From Onchidella celtica (taxonomy: Eukaryota; Mollusca; Gastropoda; Systellommatophora; Onchidiidae), in contig OZ007579.1 of assembly GCA_963931925.1 (NCBI GenBank), forward strand, positions 45,244,565 to 45,308,564: a stretch of DNA of 64,000 nucleotides, in the 5' to 3' direction. Shown here piece after piece: positions 1 to 10,130 of this stretch (within the stretch, counting starts at the first letter, position 1; each line of letters starts with the position of its first letter). The notes beneath the pieces were generated by a model. The model worked only from the letters and a program-made list of their open reading frames with translations, had not been told where the DNA came from and ran no database searches. Made by a program: the position numbers and the translations under genes.

Positions 1-1017
1 CCTGTGAATAAGAGCCCATCGGGCGGACATAAGGGGAGCAGTCGAGAAGACTAGTGAGAGAGTCTTTCCAGTGATGACTGGTATGTAGAACGTTGATTGA
101 TTATTATGATTGATGTATTATATTATATTCGTCTATTACCATGATGTAAATAAGTATATGTGAGGAATGTGGAAGTCCTTGGTATTGGATATAGCAATGT
201 GCGCCATGAGCGATAGATGAAAGTGAGTTCATGGATTTGTAGCGCGAGTGAGTAGTGTGTACTCCGATGGAGGTGTGTTACCGTAAGATGTGTGGTGAGT
301 GAAAGGTGAACTAGTGTGTGTACGCTTCATGGGTTGTAAGGAGAGGTGGAGTGAATAGAAATGGTAGGGTATTATACCAATGTAATGTTATTCTTGTAGG
401 TGTCGAGGACGGGCCGCAGAGCCACCTCGATGAGCACAGGGGATAGGCCAGCATAGGGCCGGAGGCCACACATAGGCCAGAAGTGAGGCTGTCAGTGCAG
501 GACAGTAGAGGCACATAAAGTCGTGGCAGTCAGGCCACGGACAGGGACGTAGATATGAGCGTGAATGTGATAATGCACTATTGCCATGTTGAGGGGCTAG
601 GGAACTAATAATGTACTGGTGAAATGATAATGTCTATTGAAATGATAATGTGTTATTGCCCTGCTGAGGTGCTAGGGGAGTGCTAAGGTGTATGACAATA
701 GGAAGGTGATATTGAGAGACTGCGGTGCCAGTGAATTATTAATGTGCTATTAAGACCCTGAGGGGAGAGGCTGAGGCCGAAGTGCTTTTAGGAGTAACTA
801 CCGGATTGTGGATCCGAGGGAGAGTGTGTGTGAGAATAAGGCCGTTGTACGGCAGTTGATTTCAATAATATAATGTATGTAATTGCGCTATTATCTGTAT
901 AATTATGTTTAATAAATGTGTGAGTCTGATGGATTGTTCTGTTAAGTGTTAACTTGTTTGTTCGTGATTGTTGTCCTGTCATAAATTATTACATCTCCCA
1001 GTCTGGGATTTGTGACA
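1..1017 (+). repeat. 5' LTR (left end outside window)
   Basis: This is a direct repeat of 7276-8292 at a constant offset of 7,275 bases, almost identical. It ends in TGTGACA followed at once by the primer-binding region. Small ORFs inside it have no coding support. Confidence 0.95.
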
Positions 1018-1018
1018 C

Positions 1019-1032
1019 TAGGGGCTCGTCCT
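1019..1032 (+). other. primer-binding site, tRNA-Pro type
   Basis: TAGGGGCTCGTCC lies directly after the 5' LTR. It matches the proline-tRNA primer site (TGGGGGCTCGTCC core) with one mismatch. The second LTR element at 62292 has the full 18-base version, which supports this reading. Confidence 0.7.
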
Positions 1033-1973
1033 GTTTACCTGTGGTCATTTTGACATTGTGTATTCGTTATATCTAGTTGTTTTTCTGTTGTGCTAGGAAT
1101 TCGTGCTGTTGTCTTTGTTCGTGGGATGAATGGAAATTTCATGATAATATGATTTATGTATGTTTATGAATAGGTATTGATGCATGTATTGCTATAAATA
1201 TGTACTAATGTGTACTTAAACTTTCAGAGAGACAGTGTGTGTGCGTGCAGCCTGAGGAGACAAGCAGCCAGAGCTCCGATTAGGTCGAGGACTTAAACTC
1301 ATAAGGCTGAAAGTTAAGTAAAAGTCAAAAATTTTGTACCCTGGATTAAGGGCTGTCTTTTCATCTGTCTGTTTCCCTGTTTTTGCTGTTTTTGTCGTAA
1401 TTGATTATACGGGCGGTGGCGCGGGTTTGCTGTGGTGAGCGTAGTTTATCCTCTTCTGGAGGTGGGCTAAATTTGGAACTTCGTTCATCACAGTGAACAG
1501 TTCTGTAGGGACCTGTATTTTTGTTTAGATTGTAGCGTTCTATCTTCCTCGTTGTTTTAGGAAGACGTTTCTCTTGTCCCTCTCTTCCCTATCTGTAGAT
1601 ACGTTCTTTTTTTTCAGACTCTGTTCTTGTTCGTACCTTATAGTGTAATCGGCGCAGTTAGGTTGCATTTTTTTCCACTATATTTTCTTTTTTAGGTCTT
1701 TGTCCTAGTCTGGTTCGTTGTCCTTGATGTACTTGTGGTCCTTCTACTGAATTTCTTCATTCTTGTCGTTTCTATTTTCTTTTATAATTAATAGTGCTAT
1801 ACATTTTATAGATATAGAATTAGTTGTGCTGTAAAGGTAAATTTCTGAATTGTATTTGAGACAACTGGGTATTGTTATATCTGGTGTGATCTCAGGTCTC
1901 TGGTCGTATCGTTAGTGATCATACCGACAGGTTGGTCGTCTTATAATAGATACCATAACCATAAATCTGTGAA
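1033..1973 (+). other. untranslated leader of the LTR element
   Basis: About 940 bp of T-rich sequence lies between the primer site and the gag-pol start. No ORF of note is present. The family usually carries its packaging signal here, but none can be recognised by eye. Confidence 0.6.
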
Positions 1974-4900
1974 ATGGCGGAACTCCAACAACTAATGAAG
2001 TTGGGTAAGGAACTTGGCCTGGAGGGAGAGGAGCTACGCGGCTGGATTAAAGAACAGCAGGCGGATTTGCGCGATGAGCGTGCTAAGGATAGAGAGCGGC
2101 AGACAGAAAAAGAGGCTCAAGAGCGACAGAGAGAAGAGGAAAGGGAGTTTAAGCAACAGGAGAGAGAGGCTAAGGATAAGGAAGAGGAAAGAGAGTTTAA
2201 GTTAAAGGAGTTAGAGGCTCAGCAACAGGAAAGGGACTTTAAGTTAAAGGAGTTGCATCAGCAACAGGAGAGACAGGCTCAGGAGAGGGAGTTGAAGTTA
2301 AAGGAGATAGAAGCTCAAGAGCGGGAGACAGACGCGCGAGTAAGAATCGCAGAATTAGAAAGCAAAAAGAATACGCCAACGGAAACAGTTGAGCGGCAGG
2401 TACACAATAAAGGTGGCGTTAGGATTAAGCTCCCTACGTTCGACGACCGGAAGGACGACATAGACGCCTTCCTTTACAGGTTCGAACTGAACGCACAATT
2501 GCAATGGGGGGAAAATAAGGAATTATGGGCCACGTACCTGGCGTCGCTATTGCAAGGGCGAGCGTTGACCTACTTTAAAGAGCTACAGCGCGAAGACGTG
2601 CAAGATTACGATAAGCTGAAGGCTTTGCTGCTTCGCCGATTTGCGCGTACCGAGGAATATTTCCGGGAGCAGTTTAGGCGGGCACGTGCAGATACCAGGG
2701 AGGACTTTGCTGCCTTCGTCGCGAGACTAACGGAGTATTTCGCGAACTGGGTAGACTTGGCGCATGTGGGCGCGGATTTTGCTAAACTGAAAGACTTAAT
2801 GATCCGTGACCAGCTGTACGCGTCGTGCCACAAAGATCTGGTGGCTTTCCTGAAAGAGAACGAACCCGCGACGGTGCAGGAGGCGTCTAAGTTGGCGGAA
2901 GCATACCGTACGGCACATCCGTCCAAACCAGTCGCCAGGGCGTACGTCCAAGATGCAGGGTACGTCGCCGTTGTCGAGGGGTCGCCGGCAGGACTTAAGG
3001 ACAGGTCGCGTCAGCGTGGTGCCTATAGCGGGCAAGCCCAGGGGCAGCGTAGGGGCTATCACCAATCACCGGCATATGGATCCGGTAAGTTTGACCGAGC
3101 AGGAGGGCTAGGTCGCGGTAATGGCCGGGGGCGATTTGTGACCTTTGCCGATGACCGACGGCATAGGGACTCTAGTTCCGGTCGCGATGGGTCACGGGGA
3201 CCCAGGCCTAGTGCAGCACAGGGAGCGGAGTGTTGGACTTGCGGACGCGTGGGTCACTTTTCACGCGAGTGTAGGGCCGCGAAGTGTTGGAACTGCGGTA
3301 GAGCAGATCACATCAGCGTGAATTGCCCTGCAGGTAGGATAGCGGCGAACGCGGACAGTAGCTCCAGTCCATGTTCCCCAAATAAATTTCACCATGCGGC
3401 TGCATGCGTTACATCGGACAACGGAGGCGGACAGTATTCTAAGTGTCCCAGTTGTGAGAAGTTATTATCTTCCGGTGTTTTACCTTGTGGGAGAAAGATC
3501 CCCGTTATAAATTCATGTCATACAGGAGGTGGTCTTAGGGTTTATCCGGGGTTTGTTGGGGACGAACCGGTCTCGGTTTTACGAGATACAGGATCTACCG
3601 TTGTGGGAGTGCATAGAGACTGCATTCGGGATTCACAGCTTACAGGTGAGACTGTCCCGTGCATCCAATTTTCGGGGGCCATTGAGAAATTACCCATGGC
3701 AAGAATAATGATAGATACACCTTTCCTTAGCGGGGAAGTCGAAGCAGTCGTTGGTTGTTTTCCAGGCGCCCAGCTCATCATTGGGAATGTATCACGGGTA
3801 GTTTCCCCTTCCGACGAGAACGTGCAAGCATGGTCGCAATCAAAAGGTATTGACTTTTGCGCCGCGGTCGAAACACGTCGACGGGTAGCTGATAAAGATA
3901 AGATTAGACCTTTGGCGACGCCAGCGGTCAACCTAGATATCACGCCAGAGCGCTTGGCGAGATTACAAAGGGAGGACCCATCATTAAACCCATGTTTTGG
4001 GGAAGCGCGAACCGAGAAAACGAGGAGATATAAGAACGGGTCGTCCTCCTTTGTTGTTCAGGCGGGCATTCTATTCCGTAAGTATGTAACGGTGTCCTCC
4101 ATTTTAAAGCAGGTCGTTGTGCCAGCGTTGCTGATCGCAACAGTATTGCATTTGGCACATGATGTCCCATTAGCGGGTCATATGGGGATAGCTAGAACCA
4201 AAGAAAGGGTTCAAAAATTTTTTTACTGGCCATCGATCCACAGAGATGTGCAAGTCTATTGTAAGACGTGCAGTGCGTGCCAAAAGACGACGCATAAGGG
4301 TCGTACACCCCAGGCTCCTCTTCAGAAGATCCCCACGGTCTCGGAACCGTTTAAAAAGGTCTCGATAGACCTTGTTGGCCCCATTCACCCAGCGACCGAT
4401 AGGGGGAATCGATTTTTCTTAACGGTCATATGTAATGCTACGAGATGGCCAGAGGCGGTTCCTCTGCGGACCATAACGTCTGAGGCAGTCGCGGAAGCGT
4501 TGTTTGCAATTTTCGCTAGGGTAGGAATACCAGAGCAAATTCTGTCTGATAGGGGCGAGCAATTTACGTCGCAGATGATGAAGGAATTGTTCCGCTTATT
4601 CAGCATACAACCCATCACTACCACCCCTTATCATCCGCAGGCTAATGGCATGTGCGAGAGATTGAACTCGACGTTAAAGTCGATGCTGCGTAAGGTAGCT
4701 GCTGATCGCCCTAAAGATTGGGATAGATATATCCCTGCAGTGTTATTCGCGTACAGAGAGGTACGGCAGGAGTCAACGGGATTCTCGCCGTTCGAAATGA
4801 TGTACGGTCGTAGTCCTAGGGGCCCAACTGATGTTCTTCGGGACATGATGACGTCGCCATCATCGGGAGACGATGAGCAGATTTCGGTGTTTCAGTACCT

Positions 4901-6740
4901 TGTTGATTTAAGAGAAAGACTATCTTCAGCGCGCACTATGGCAGAAGAAGCTTCTGGTATCGCTTCGAAAAGAGCAAAAGACTATAAAGATAGAGGTTCC
5001 AAACTGAGAATTTTTAAGCCAGGAGACAAGGTCCTATTGCTGTTACCTACGGACCATAATAAGTTATTGATGACATGGAAAGGCCCCTATGTTATTGAGC
5101 GAGTTGTTTCAAAGGTAGATTACGCTATCCACATTGATGGAGCGAGTAAGGTTTTCCATGTTAATATGCTACAGAGATTTTATGAGAGACCACAGTATCT
5201 GTGTGCACAGACAAGACCAGAGGAGACTGTCTTCTCTATTGCTTGTACGGGGGTCGTAGACCAGTTGGACTGTGACGTAAGCGACACCGAGGCGCAGGAA
5301 GAGTTACAAATTCAATTGCCGGAGTTAACTGCGACACAAGGTTACAGGGACGTAAAAATTAACCCTGACCTTACGAGTTCAAGGAGGAGGGAACTTGAGA
5401 CCCTGTTAGCGTCATTTCCGGATGTTGTTACGGATTTGCCGGGTCGCACTACGGTGATCCAGCACCAAATAAAGTTGACTTCGGATAAGCCAGTATTTCT
5501 TAGACCGTATCCGTTGCCTTTTTCTTCGAGAGATAGAGTCATAAAGGAAGTTGAGTCAATGTTGAAGTTAGATGTGATAGAACCATCAACATCGCCGTAT
5601 TCATCACCCATCGTCCTCGTGAAAAAACTTGATGGATCGGTGCGGTTCTGTATTGATTTTCGAAGATTGAACACTATTACGGTAGGCGATAGGGAGCCTA
5701 TCCCGTTTCAGGAGGAATTAATAGCTTCATTGGCCGGGTCCACGTGGTTTTCCAAGATAGATTTGACGAAAGGGTATTGGGAAATCCCGCTTACTGAGGA
5801 GTCGAAACAATACACGGCGTTCCAAACGCCCATGGGATTATTCCAATTTAAGGTCATGCCATTTGGGTTGGTAAACGCGCCAGCGACGTTTGCACGATTA
5901 ATGAGACTAGTGTTGAAGGACATACCTAATGTCGTGTCATTCTTTGACGATATAGCATGCCATACGTCGACATGGTCTGATCATATTCAGACACTAACAG
6001 TAATTTTTCAACGATTACGTCATTTTGGGTTAACTGCTAAACCCGCAAAGATGGATTTGGCATGTCCAGAGATAGTATTCTTAGGACATATTGTGGGTAG
6101 AGGTGTTCAGAGACCTGAAGAAACAAAAATTGACAAGTTAGTAGGGTTGCAAATCCCTAAAACAAAGAAACAAGTCAGAAGCTTAGTGGGAATTTTAAAT
6201 TACTACAGAAAGTTCATTCCAAATTTTTCCTCCTTGTCATCTTCTCTTACTGACCTTACTAAGAAGGGACAACCCGATAAGGTCCAGTGGATGTCTGAAT
6301 GTCAGACAGCATTTGATAATTTGGTGACAGCATTATCATCGTCACCCATTCTGATATTACCCGATTTTCGATCTAATTTTATCCTCAGAACGGATGCGTC
6401 GGACTCTGGTGTCGGCGCTTGTCTTCTACAGGAGAAGAACGAATGTCTCCATCCTGTATGTTATGTCAGTAGGAAGTTATTGCAGAGAGAAAGAAAGTAT
6501 TCTGTGATAGAGCGTGAGTGTCTTGCCATTGTGTGGTCCGTCCAGAAATTAGGACGTTATCTCATGGGACGAGAATTTTGTATCCAGACAGACCACAAAC
6601 CACTGACATTTTTGTCGAAGAATCGTTCGTCCAGCCCACGCTTGTCTAGATGGGCATTGGCTTTGCAGCCGTATACCTTCGTTATTCAACCAATTCCAGG
6701 AACCAGCAATCATATCGCCGACTACCTTAGTAGAGCCTAG
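1974..6740 (+). CDS. Gag-Pol polyprotein (gag, protease, integrase, RT, RNase H)
   Basis: A single frame of 1,588 codons. The first ~140 residues are a charged coiled coil built from EREFKLKELE-like repeats. The Gag core follows, with two CCHC knuckles, CWTCGRVGHFSREC and CWNCGRADHISVNC, near residues 420-450. Next come an aspartic protease motif (DTGST, ~538) and an HHCC finger (~725-775). The integrase core has D799, D859 and E895, and the last two are 35 residues apart, as expected for DD35E. A GPY/F-type integrase tail (WKGPYVIERV, HVNML) comes next. Reverse transcriptase lies at ~1150-1340 (GYWEIPL, FFDD at ~1323-1326). RNase H (RTDASDSGVG, then TDHKPL) ends the protein. Gag and Pol share one frame with no visible frameshift or stop between them. 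The start ATG follows a short A-rich stretch and gives the expected Gag N-terminus. The integrase-first order is the notable feature. Confidence 0.93.
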   Translation: MAELQQLMKLGKELGLEGEELRGWIKEQQADLRDERAKDRERQTEKEAQERQREEEREFKQQEREAKDKEEEREFKLKELEAQQQERDFKLKELHQQQERQAQERELKLKEIEAQERETDARVRIAELESKKNTPTETVERQVHNKGGVRIKLPTFDDRKDDIDAFLYRFELNAQLQWGENKELWATYLASLLQGRALTYFKELQREDVQDYDKLKALLLRRFARTEEYFREQFRRARADTREDFAAFVARLTEYFANWVDLAHVGADFAKLKDLMIRDQLYASCHKDLVAFLKENEPATVQEASKLAEAYRTAHPSKPVARAYVQDAGYVAVVEGSPAGLKDRSRQRGAYSGQAQGQRRGYHQSPAYGSGKFDRAGGLGRGNGRGRFVTFADDRRHRDSSSGRDGSRGPRPSAAQGAECWTCGRVGHFSRECRAAKCWNCGRADHISVNCPAGRIAANADSSSSPCSPNKFHHAAACVTSDNGGGQYSKCPSCEKLLSSGVLPCGRKIPVINSCHTGGGLRVYPGFVGDEPVSVLRDTGSTVVGVHRDCIRDSQLTGETVPCIQFSGAIEKLPMARIMIDTPFLSGEVEAVVGCFPGAQLIIGNVSRVVSPSDENVQAWSQSKGIDFCAAVETRRRVADKDKIRPLATPAVNLDITPERLARLQREDPSLNPCFGEARTEKTRRYKNGSSSFVVQAGILFRKYVTVSSILKQVVVPALLIATVLHLAHDVPLAGHMGIARTKERVQKFFYWPSIHRDVQVYCKTCSACQKTTHKGRTPQAPLQKIPTVSEPFKKVSIDLVGPIHPATDRGNRFFLTVICNATRWPEAVPLRTITSEAVAEALFAIFARVGIPEQILSDRGEQFTSQMMKELFRLFSIQPITTTPYHPQANGMCERLNSTLKSMLRKVAADRPKDWDRYIPAVLFAYREVRQESTGFSPFEMMYGRSPRGPTDVLRDMMTSPSSGDDEQISVFQYLVDLRERLSSARTMAEEASGIASKRAKDYKDRGSKLRIFKPGDKVLLLLPTDHNKLLMTWKGPYVIERVVSKVDYAIHIDGASKVFHVNMLQRFYERPQYLCAQTRPEETVFSIACTGVVDQLDCDVSDTEAQEELQIQLPELTATQGYRDVKINPDLTSSRRRELETLLASFPDVVTDLPGRTTVIQHQIKLTSDKPVFLRPYPLPFSSRDRVIKEVESMLKLDVIEPSTSPYSSPIVLVKKLDGSVRFCIDFRRLNTITVGDREPIPFQEELIASLAGSTWFSKIDLTKGYWEIPLTEESKQYTAFQTPMGLFQFKVMPFGLVNAPATFARLMRLVLKDIPNVVSFFDDIACHTSTWSDHIQTLTVIFQRLRHFGLTAKPAKMDLACPEIVFLGHIVGRGVQRPEETKIDKLVGLQIPKTKKQVRSLVGILNYYRKFIPNFSSLSSSLTDLTKKGQPDKVQWMSECQTAFDNLVTALSSSPILILPDFRSNFILRTDASDSGVGACLLQEKNECLHPVCYVSRKLLQRERKYSVIERECLAIVWSVQKLGRYLMGREFCIQTDHKPLTFLSKNRSSSPRLSRWALALQPYTFVIQPIPGTSNHIADYLSRA

Positions 6741-7096
6741 GGGAAGATTTCAGGAGCTTATACATCGGAGGACAGGAACATTGACAGGATCCGTGTGAAT
6801 GAGTCGACTTTAAAATATTGACATTATAAATATGATATGAAGAATGGTTGATAGGTTGATTGGTTTTTGATTCGGTATTAAGTATTGTGGTTAGTTAGCT
6901 ATTCATGATGTGACACATATATGCATATTGCAGGCCATATTGATCCCCATATTTTCCCCTGATTTCGGTATTTTATATACTAGGGGAACTGCTAGGTCAT
7001 TTTTTTTAGTGTAGGTATTGCTCACGCTCACTCGTTGACAGTCATCTTGATGCGATTTGAAATTAATTGCATTAATTTTTTTGGGGTGGGGCATGA
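6741..7096 (+). other. 3' untranslated part and polypurine tract
   Basis: AT-rich non-coding sequence follows the gag-pol stop. At 7083-7091 GGGGTGGGG, then CATGA, directly precedes the LTR start TGTCACGAG and is the likely polypurine tract. A longer G run at 7202-7213 lies inside the LTR. Confidence 0.6.
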
Positions 7097-8292
7097 TGTC
7101 ACGAGTGGAGTGAGTGCAATTAAGGGGATTGCTACAGAGCGGGTGTAGAGTAAGAAGGGCTCACAGTAAACAAGTAAGTTAAGCGTGCTGTTGTGAGTAG
7201 TGGGGGGGGGGGGTCTGAATGAGGCGAAAGCGCTGTATTACTATCACTGCAAGTTAGAAGGTCCTACGGAACGGACCTGTGAATAAGAGCCCATCGGGCG
7301 GACATAAGGGGAGCAGTCGAGAAGACTAGTGAGAGAGTCTTTCCAGTGATGACTGGTATGTAGAACGTTGATTGATTATTATGATTGATGTATTATATTA
7401 TATTCGTCTATTACCATGATGTAAATAAGTATATGTGAGGAATGTGGAAGTCCTTGGTATTGGATATAGCAATGTGCGCCATGAGCGATAGATGAAAGTG
7501 AGTTCATGGATTTGTAGCGCGAGTGAGTAGTGTGTACTCCGATGGAGGTGTGTTACCGTAAGATGTGTGGTGAGTGAAAGGTGAACTAGTGTGTGTACGC
7601 TTCATGGGTTGTAAGGAGAGGTGGAGTGAATAGAAATGGTAGGGTATTATACCAATGTAATGTTATTCTTGTAGGTGTCGAGGACGGGCCGCAGAGCCAC
7701 CTCGATGAGCACAGGGGATAGGCCAGCATAGGGCCGGAGGCCACACATAGGCCAGAAGTGAGGCTGTCAGTGCAGGAGAGTAGAGGCACATAAAGTCGTG
7801 GCAGTCAGGCCACGGACAGGGACGTAGATATGAGCGTGAATGTGATAATGCACTATTGCCATGTTGAGGGGCTAGGGAACTAATAATGTACTGGTGAAAT
7901 GATAATGTCTATTGAAATGATAATGTGTTATTGCCCTGCTGAGGTGCTAGGGGAGTGCTAAGGTGTATGACAATAGGAAGGTGATATTGAGAGACTGCGG
8001 TGCCAGTGAATTATTAATGTGCTATTAAGACCCTGAGGGGAGAGGCTGAGGCCGAAGTGCCTTTAGGAGTAACTACCGGATTGTGGATCCGAGGGAGAGT
8101 GTGTGTGAGAATAAGGCCGTTGTACGGCAGTTGATTTCAATAATATAATGTATGTAATTGCGCTATTATCTGTATAATTATGTTTAATAAATGTGTGAGT
8201 CTGATGGATTGTTCTGTTAAGTGTTAACTTGTTTGTTCGTGATTGTTGTCCTGTCATAAATTATTACATCTCCCAGTCTGGGATTTGTGACA
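7097..8292 (+). repeat. 3' LTR
   Basis: Starts TGTCACGAG and ends TTTGTGACA, so its ends form a short inverted repeat (TGTCAC/GTGACA). Length 1,196 bp, close to the 1,195 bp of the second element's LTR at 61095. The left boundary is inferred from the adjoining purine tract and the matching termini; the right boundary is exact, because the 5' copy diverges after base 1017. Confidence 0.85.
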
Positions 8293-9975
8293 ATGTATGC
8301 TGATGATCTGGCACTACTCTGTTCAGAGACCAGCCTTGGCACAGCTCAGATGCGTCTTCAGTCTACCCTAAACAACCTACAACAATGGACAACAACATGG
8401 AACATGAAGCTGAATGCTAAGAAAACAACTTACACAGTCTTTAGTCTCTCCACCAGAATGCAGGCACCTAAACTCAAAATCAACAACGAGCTTCTCATCA
8501 AAGATGACTCACCCTCATACCTCGGAGTCACATTTGACCAACGACTGACATGGAAAGCCCATCTGGAAAAGACCCAAACTAAAGCAATGCAGCGGATCGC
8601 AATCCTAACAAAGTTGGCAGGCACAGACTGGGGTGCAGCACAAAACATACTTAAGAAAACCTACACCGGATACATACGTCCGGTTCTGGAGTATGGTATC
8701 TCAGCATGGGGAGCAGCAGCAAAGAGCAATTTCCAGAGAGTGGAACGCATCCAAAACCAGAGCCTTCGAATTATCACCGGGGGAATGAAATCCACACCTA
8801 TTGTAGAGATGGAGAGCATCACTGGTTTACAACCACTGGAGGACAGAAAAAATGGAAAACTAACCTCACAGCTAACAAAGTTTCAAAACCTTCGAAATCA
8901 CCCTATGAATGATAGAGTAAAGAAACCAACAAAAAGCAGACTAAAAAGAATCAGCTTTATAAAATCAGCTAGACAACAGTTAATCAACCTTAAATTCCCA
9001 CCCATAGATGAAGACGAGGACCTTACAGAGGTTGACTGCTGCCCTCCATGGGAAAGACAACACTTTCCCCTAATCAAAGACACCATTTACGGCATCACCT
9101 CCAAGACCAATCAGTCCACGGAAGAGCTGCAATCACTCACACAGGAAATGCTGGACAGCTCCTATCCACAAAACAGCTGGATCCGGGTATTCACGGACGG
9201 GTCAGCACAAGAAGCCGTAAGAGATGGAGGAGGTGGTGTATATATCCAATGGACTAATGGGGAAGAATCAGAACTATCAGTACCCACAGGGAAATATTCT
9301 ACCAACTACAGAGCTGAAACAGAAGCCATACTAGAAGCTGCGCTAAACTTACAAAACCGAGACATATACAACAAAAAAATAGTTATTCTCACAGATGCTA
9401 AGTCAGTCCTGCAGGCCCTTCAAAGTTCACATGATTATCATCAAAACAAACTCACCTCTGCCTTAGTGCAGTTATGCCACACAGCAAGCAACGTGGTTCT
9501 CCAGTGGATCCCTGGCCACTGTAACATCATCGGAAATGATAAGGCAGACACTCTGGCAAAAAATGGCGCAAACTTCCCCCAAGACAAAGAAAACATAACA
9601 GTCTCAGAAGCTAAAAGTCACATTAAGGCAGCCTTGAAATCCAAGTGGAAACAAAGTCACCCAAGCCATGTAACAGACGATGCGATACACTTGCTCAGCA
9701 GAAAGGAGCAAACTATCATTTTTAGGCTGAGAACAGGACATAACAGACTCCGGCAGCACCTTTACAAAAAATTCAGGGTTGGAGAAACTGAGACATGCCC
9801 ATGTGGAAACTGCCCAGAGAATGCAGAACATGTCCTCCAACAATGCCCCCTATACAGAGAACAGAGGGAAAACAGCTGGCCCCGAGGTGCGGCACTCCAC
9901 ACCAAGCTATATGCGACAGCAGAGGAACTCAGGAGCACAGCATCCTTCATAAAGGCTACCGGCCTCCTGATATAA
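8293..9975 (+). CDS. LINE ORF2 fragment: RT (from YADD), RNase H, Cys-rich tail
   Basis: About 560 codons open without an internal stop. MYADD, the RT active site, is at the very start, so fingers and most of the palm are missing from this side of the junction. The RT thumb follows (KKTTYTVFS, YLGVTFD, RPVLEYGISAW). RNase H shows its four acidic and His sites: FTDGSA, YRAETEA, LTDAKS and WIPGHCNIIGNDKAD. The tail CPCGNCPENAEHVLQQCP is the Cys/His motif common to I-like LINEs. An ATG-like start next to the LTR is accidental; this is an interrupted frame, not a gene start. Confidence 0.9.
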   Translation: MYADDLALLCSETSLGTAQMRLQSTLNNLQQWTTTWNMKLNAKKTTYTVFSLSTRMQAPKLKINNELLIKDDSPSYLGVTFDQRLTWKAHLEKTQTKAMQRIAILTKLAGTDWGAAQNILKKTYTGYIRPVLEYGISAWGAAAKSNFQRVERIQNQSLRIITGGMKSTPIVEMESITGLQPLEDRKNGKLTSQLTKFQNLRNHPMNDRVKKPTKSRLKRISFIKSARQQLINLKFPPIDEDEDLTEVDCCPPWERQHFPLIKDTIYGITSKTNQSTEELQSLTQEMLDSSYPQNSWIRVFTDGSAQEAVRDGGGGVYIQWTNGEESELSVPTGKYSTNYRAETEAILEAALNLQNRDIYNKKIVILTDAKSVLQALQSSHDYHQNKLTSALVQLCHTASNVVLQWIPGHCNIIGNDKADTLAKNGANFPQDKENITVSEAKSHIKAALKSKWKQSHPSHVTDDAIHLLSRKEQTIIFRLRTGHNRLRQHLYKKFRVGETETCPCGNCPENAEHVLQQCPLYREQRENSWPRGAALHTKLYATAEELRSTASFIKATGLLI

Positions 9976-10130
9976 ATAGACTGACACGAAGAACGCAGAA
10001 AAAGAAGAAGCCTGTAGTTAAGCCAAGGGAAGTAAACATGTTACTTGGTAGGCTTACATCTTATAATCGAGTTGTCTCCCCTGGAGTGCTCACAAAGTAA
10101 TTTTATACAATTACCGTGTGATAGACATAC
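8293..10130 (+). mobile_element. 3' half of an I-clade-like LINE
   Basis: A LINE body whose 5' part was separated by insertion of the LTR element; the left part should lie beyond base 1. It opens exactly at the RT catalytic motif, runs through RNase H and a Cys-rich tail to a stop at 9975, then ~150 bp of 3' untranslated sequence. The 3' boundary is not sharp. An RNase H after RT fits the I/Nimbus/R1 group of LINEs. Confidence 0.85.

Larger units (their letters stand above)
1..8292 (+). mobile_element. Ty3/gypsy LTR retrotransposon, Gmr1-like pol order
   Basis: This is a near-complete LTR retrotransposon. Bases 1-1017 match 7276-8292 with about two mismatches and no length change by eye, so the insertion is very recent. 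The 3' LTR starts at TGTCACGAG (7097) and ends in TTTGTGACA (8292), giving 1,196 bp. The first 179 bp of the 5' LTR therefore lie left of the window. Between the LTRs are a proline-tRNA-like primer site, a leader of about 950 bp, one continuous gag-pol reading frame (1974-6740), a 3' untranslated part and a G-rich polypurine tract. The element looks whole apart from the window cut. In pol the integrase precedes reverse transcriptase, as in Ty1/copia and the Gmr1 group of Ty3/gypsy. On its right it abuts the middle of a LINE reading frame, so it inserted into that LINE. Confidence 0.93.

Noticed and set aside
7200-7217. G12 run followed by TCTGAATG as polypurine tract and LTR start
   Set aside because: The alternative boundary at 7097 (GGGGTGGGG then TGTCACGAG) matches the terminal inverted repeat and the length of the second element's LTR better.
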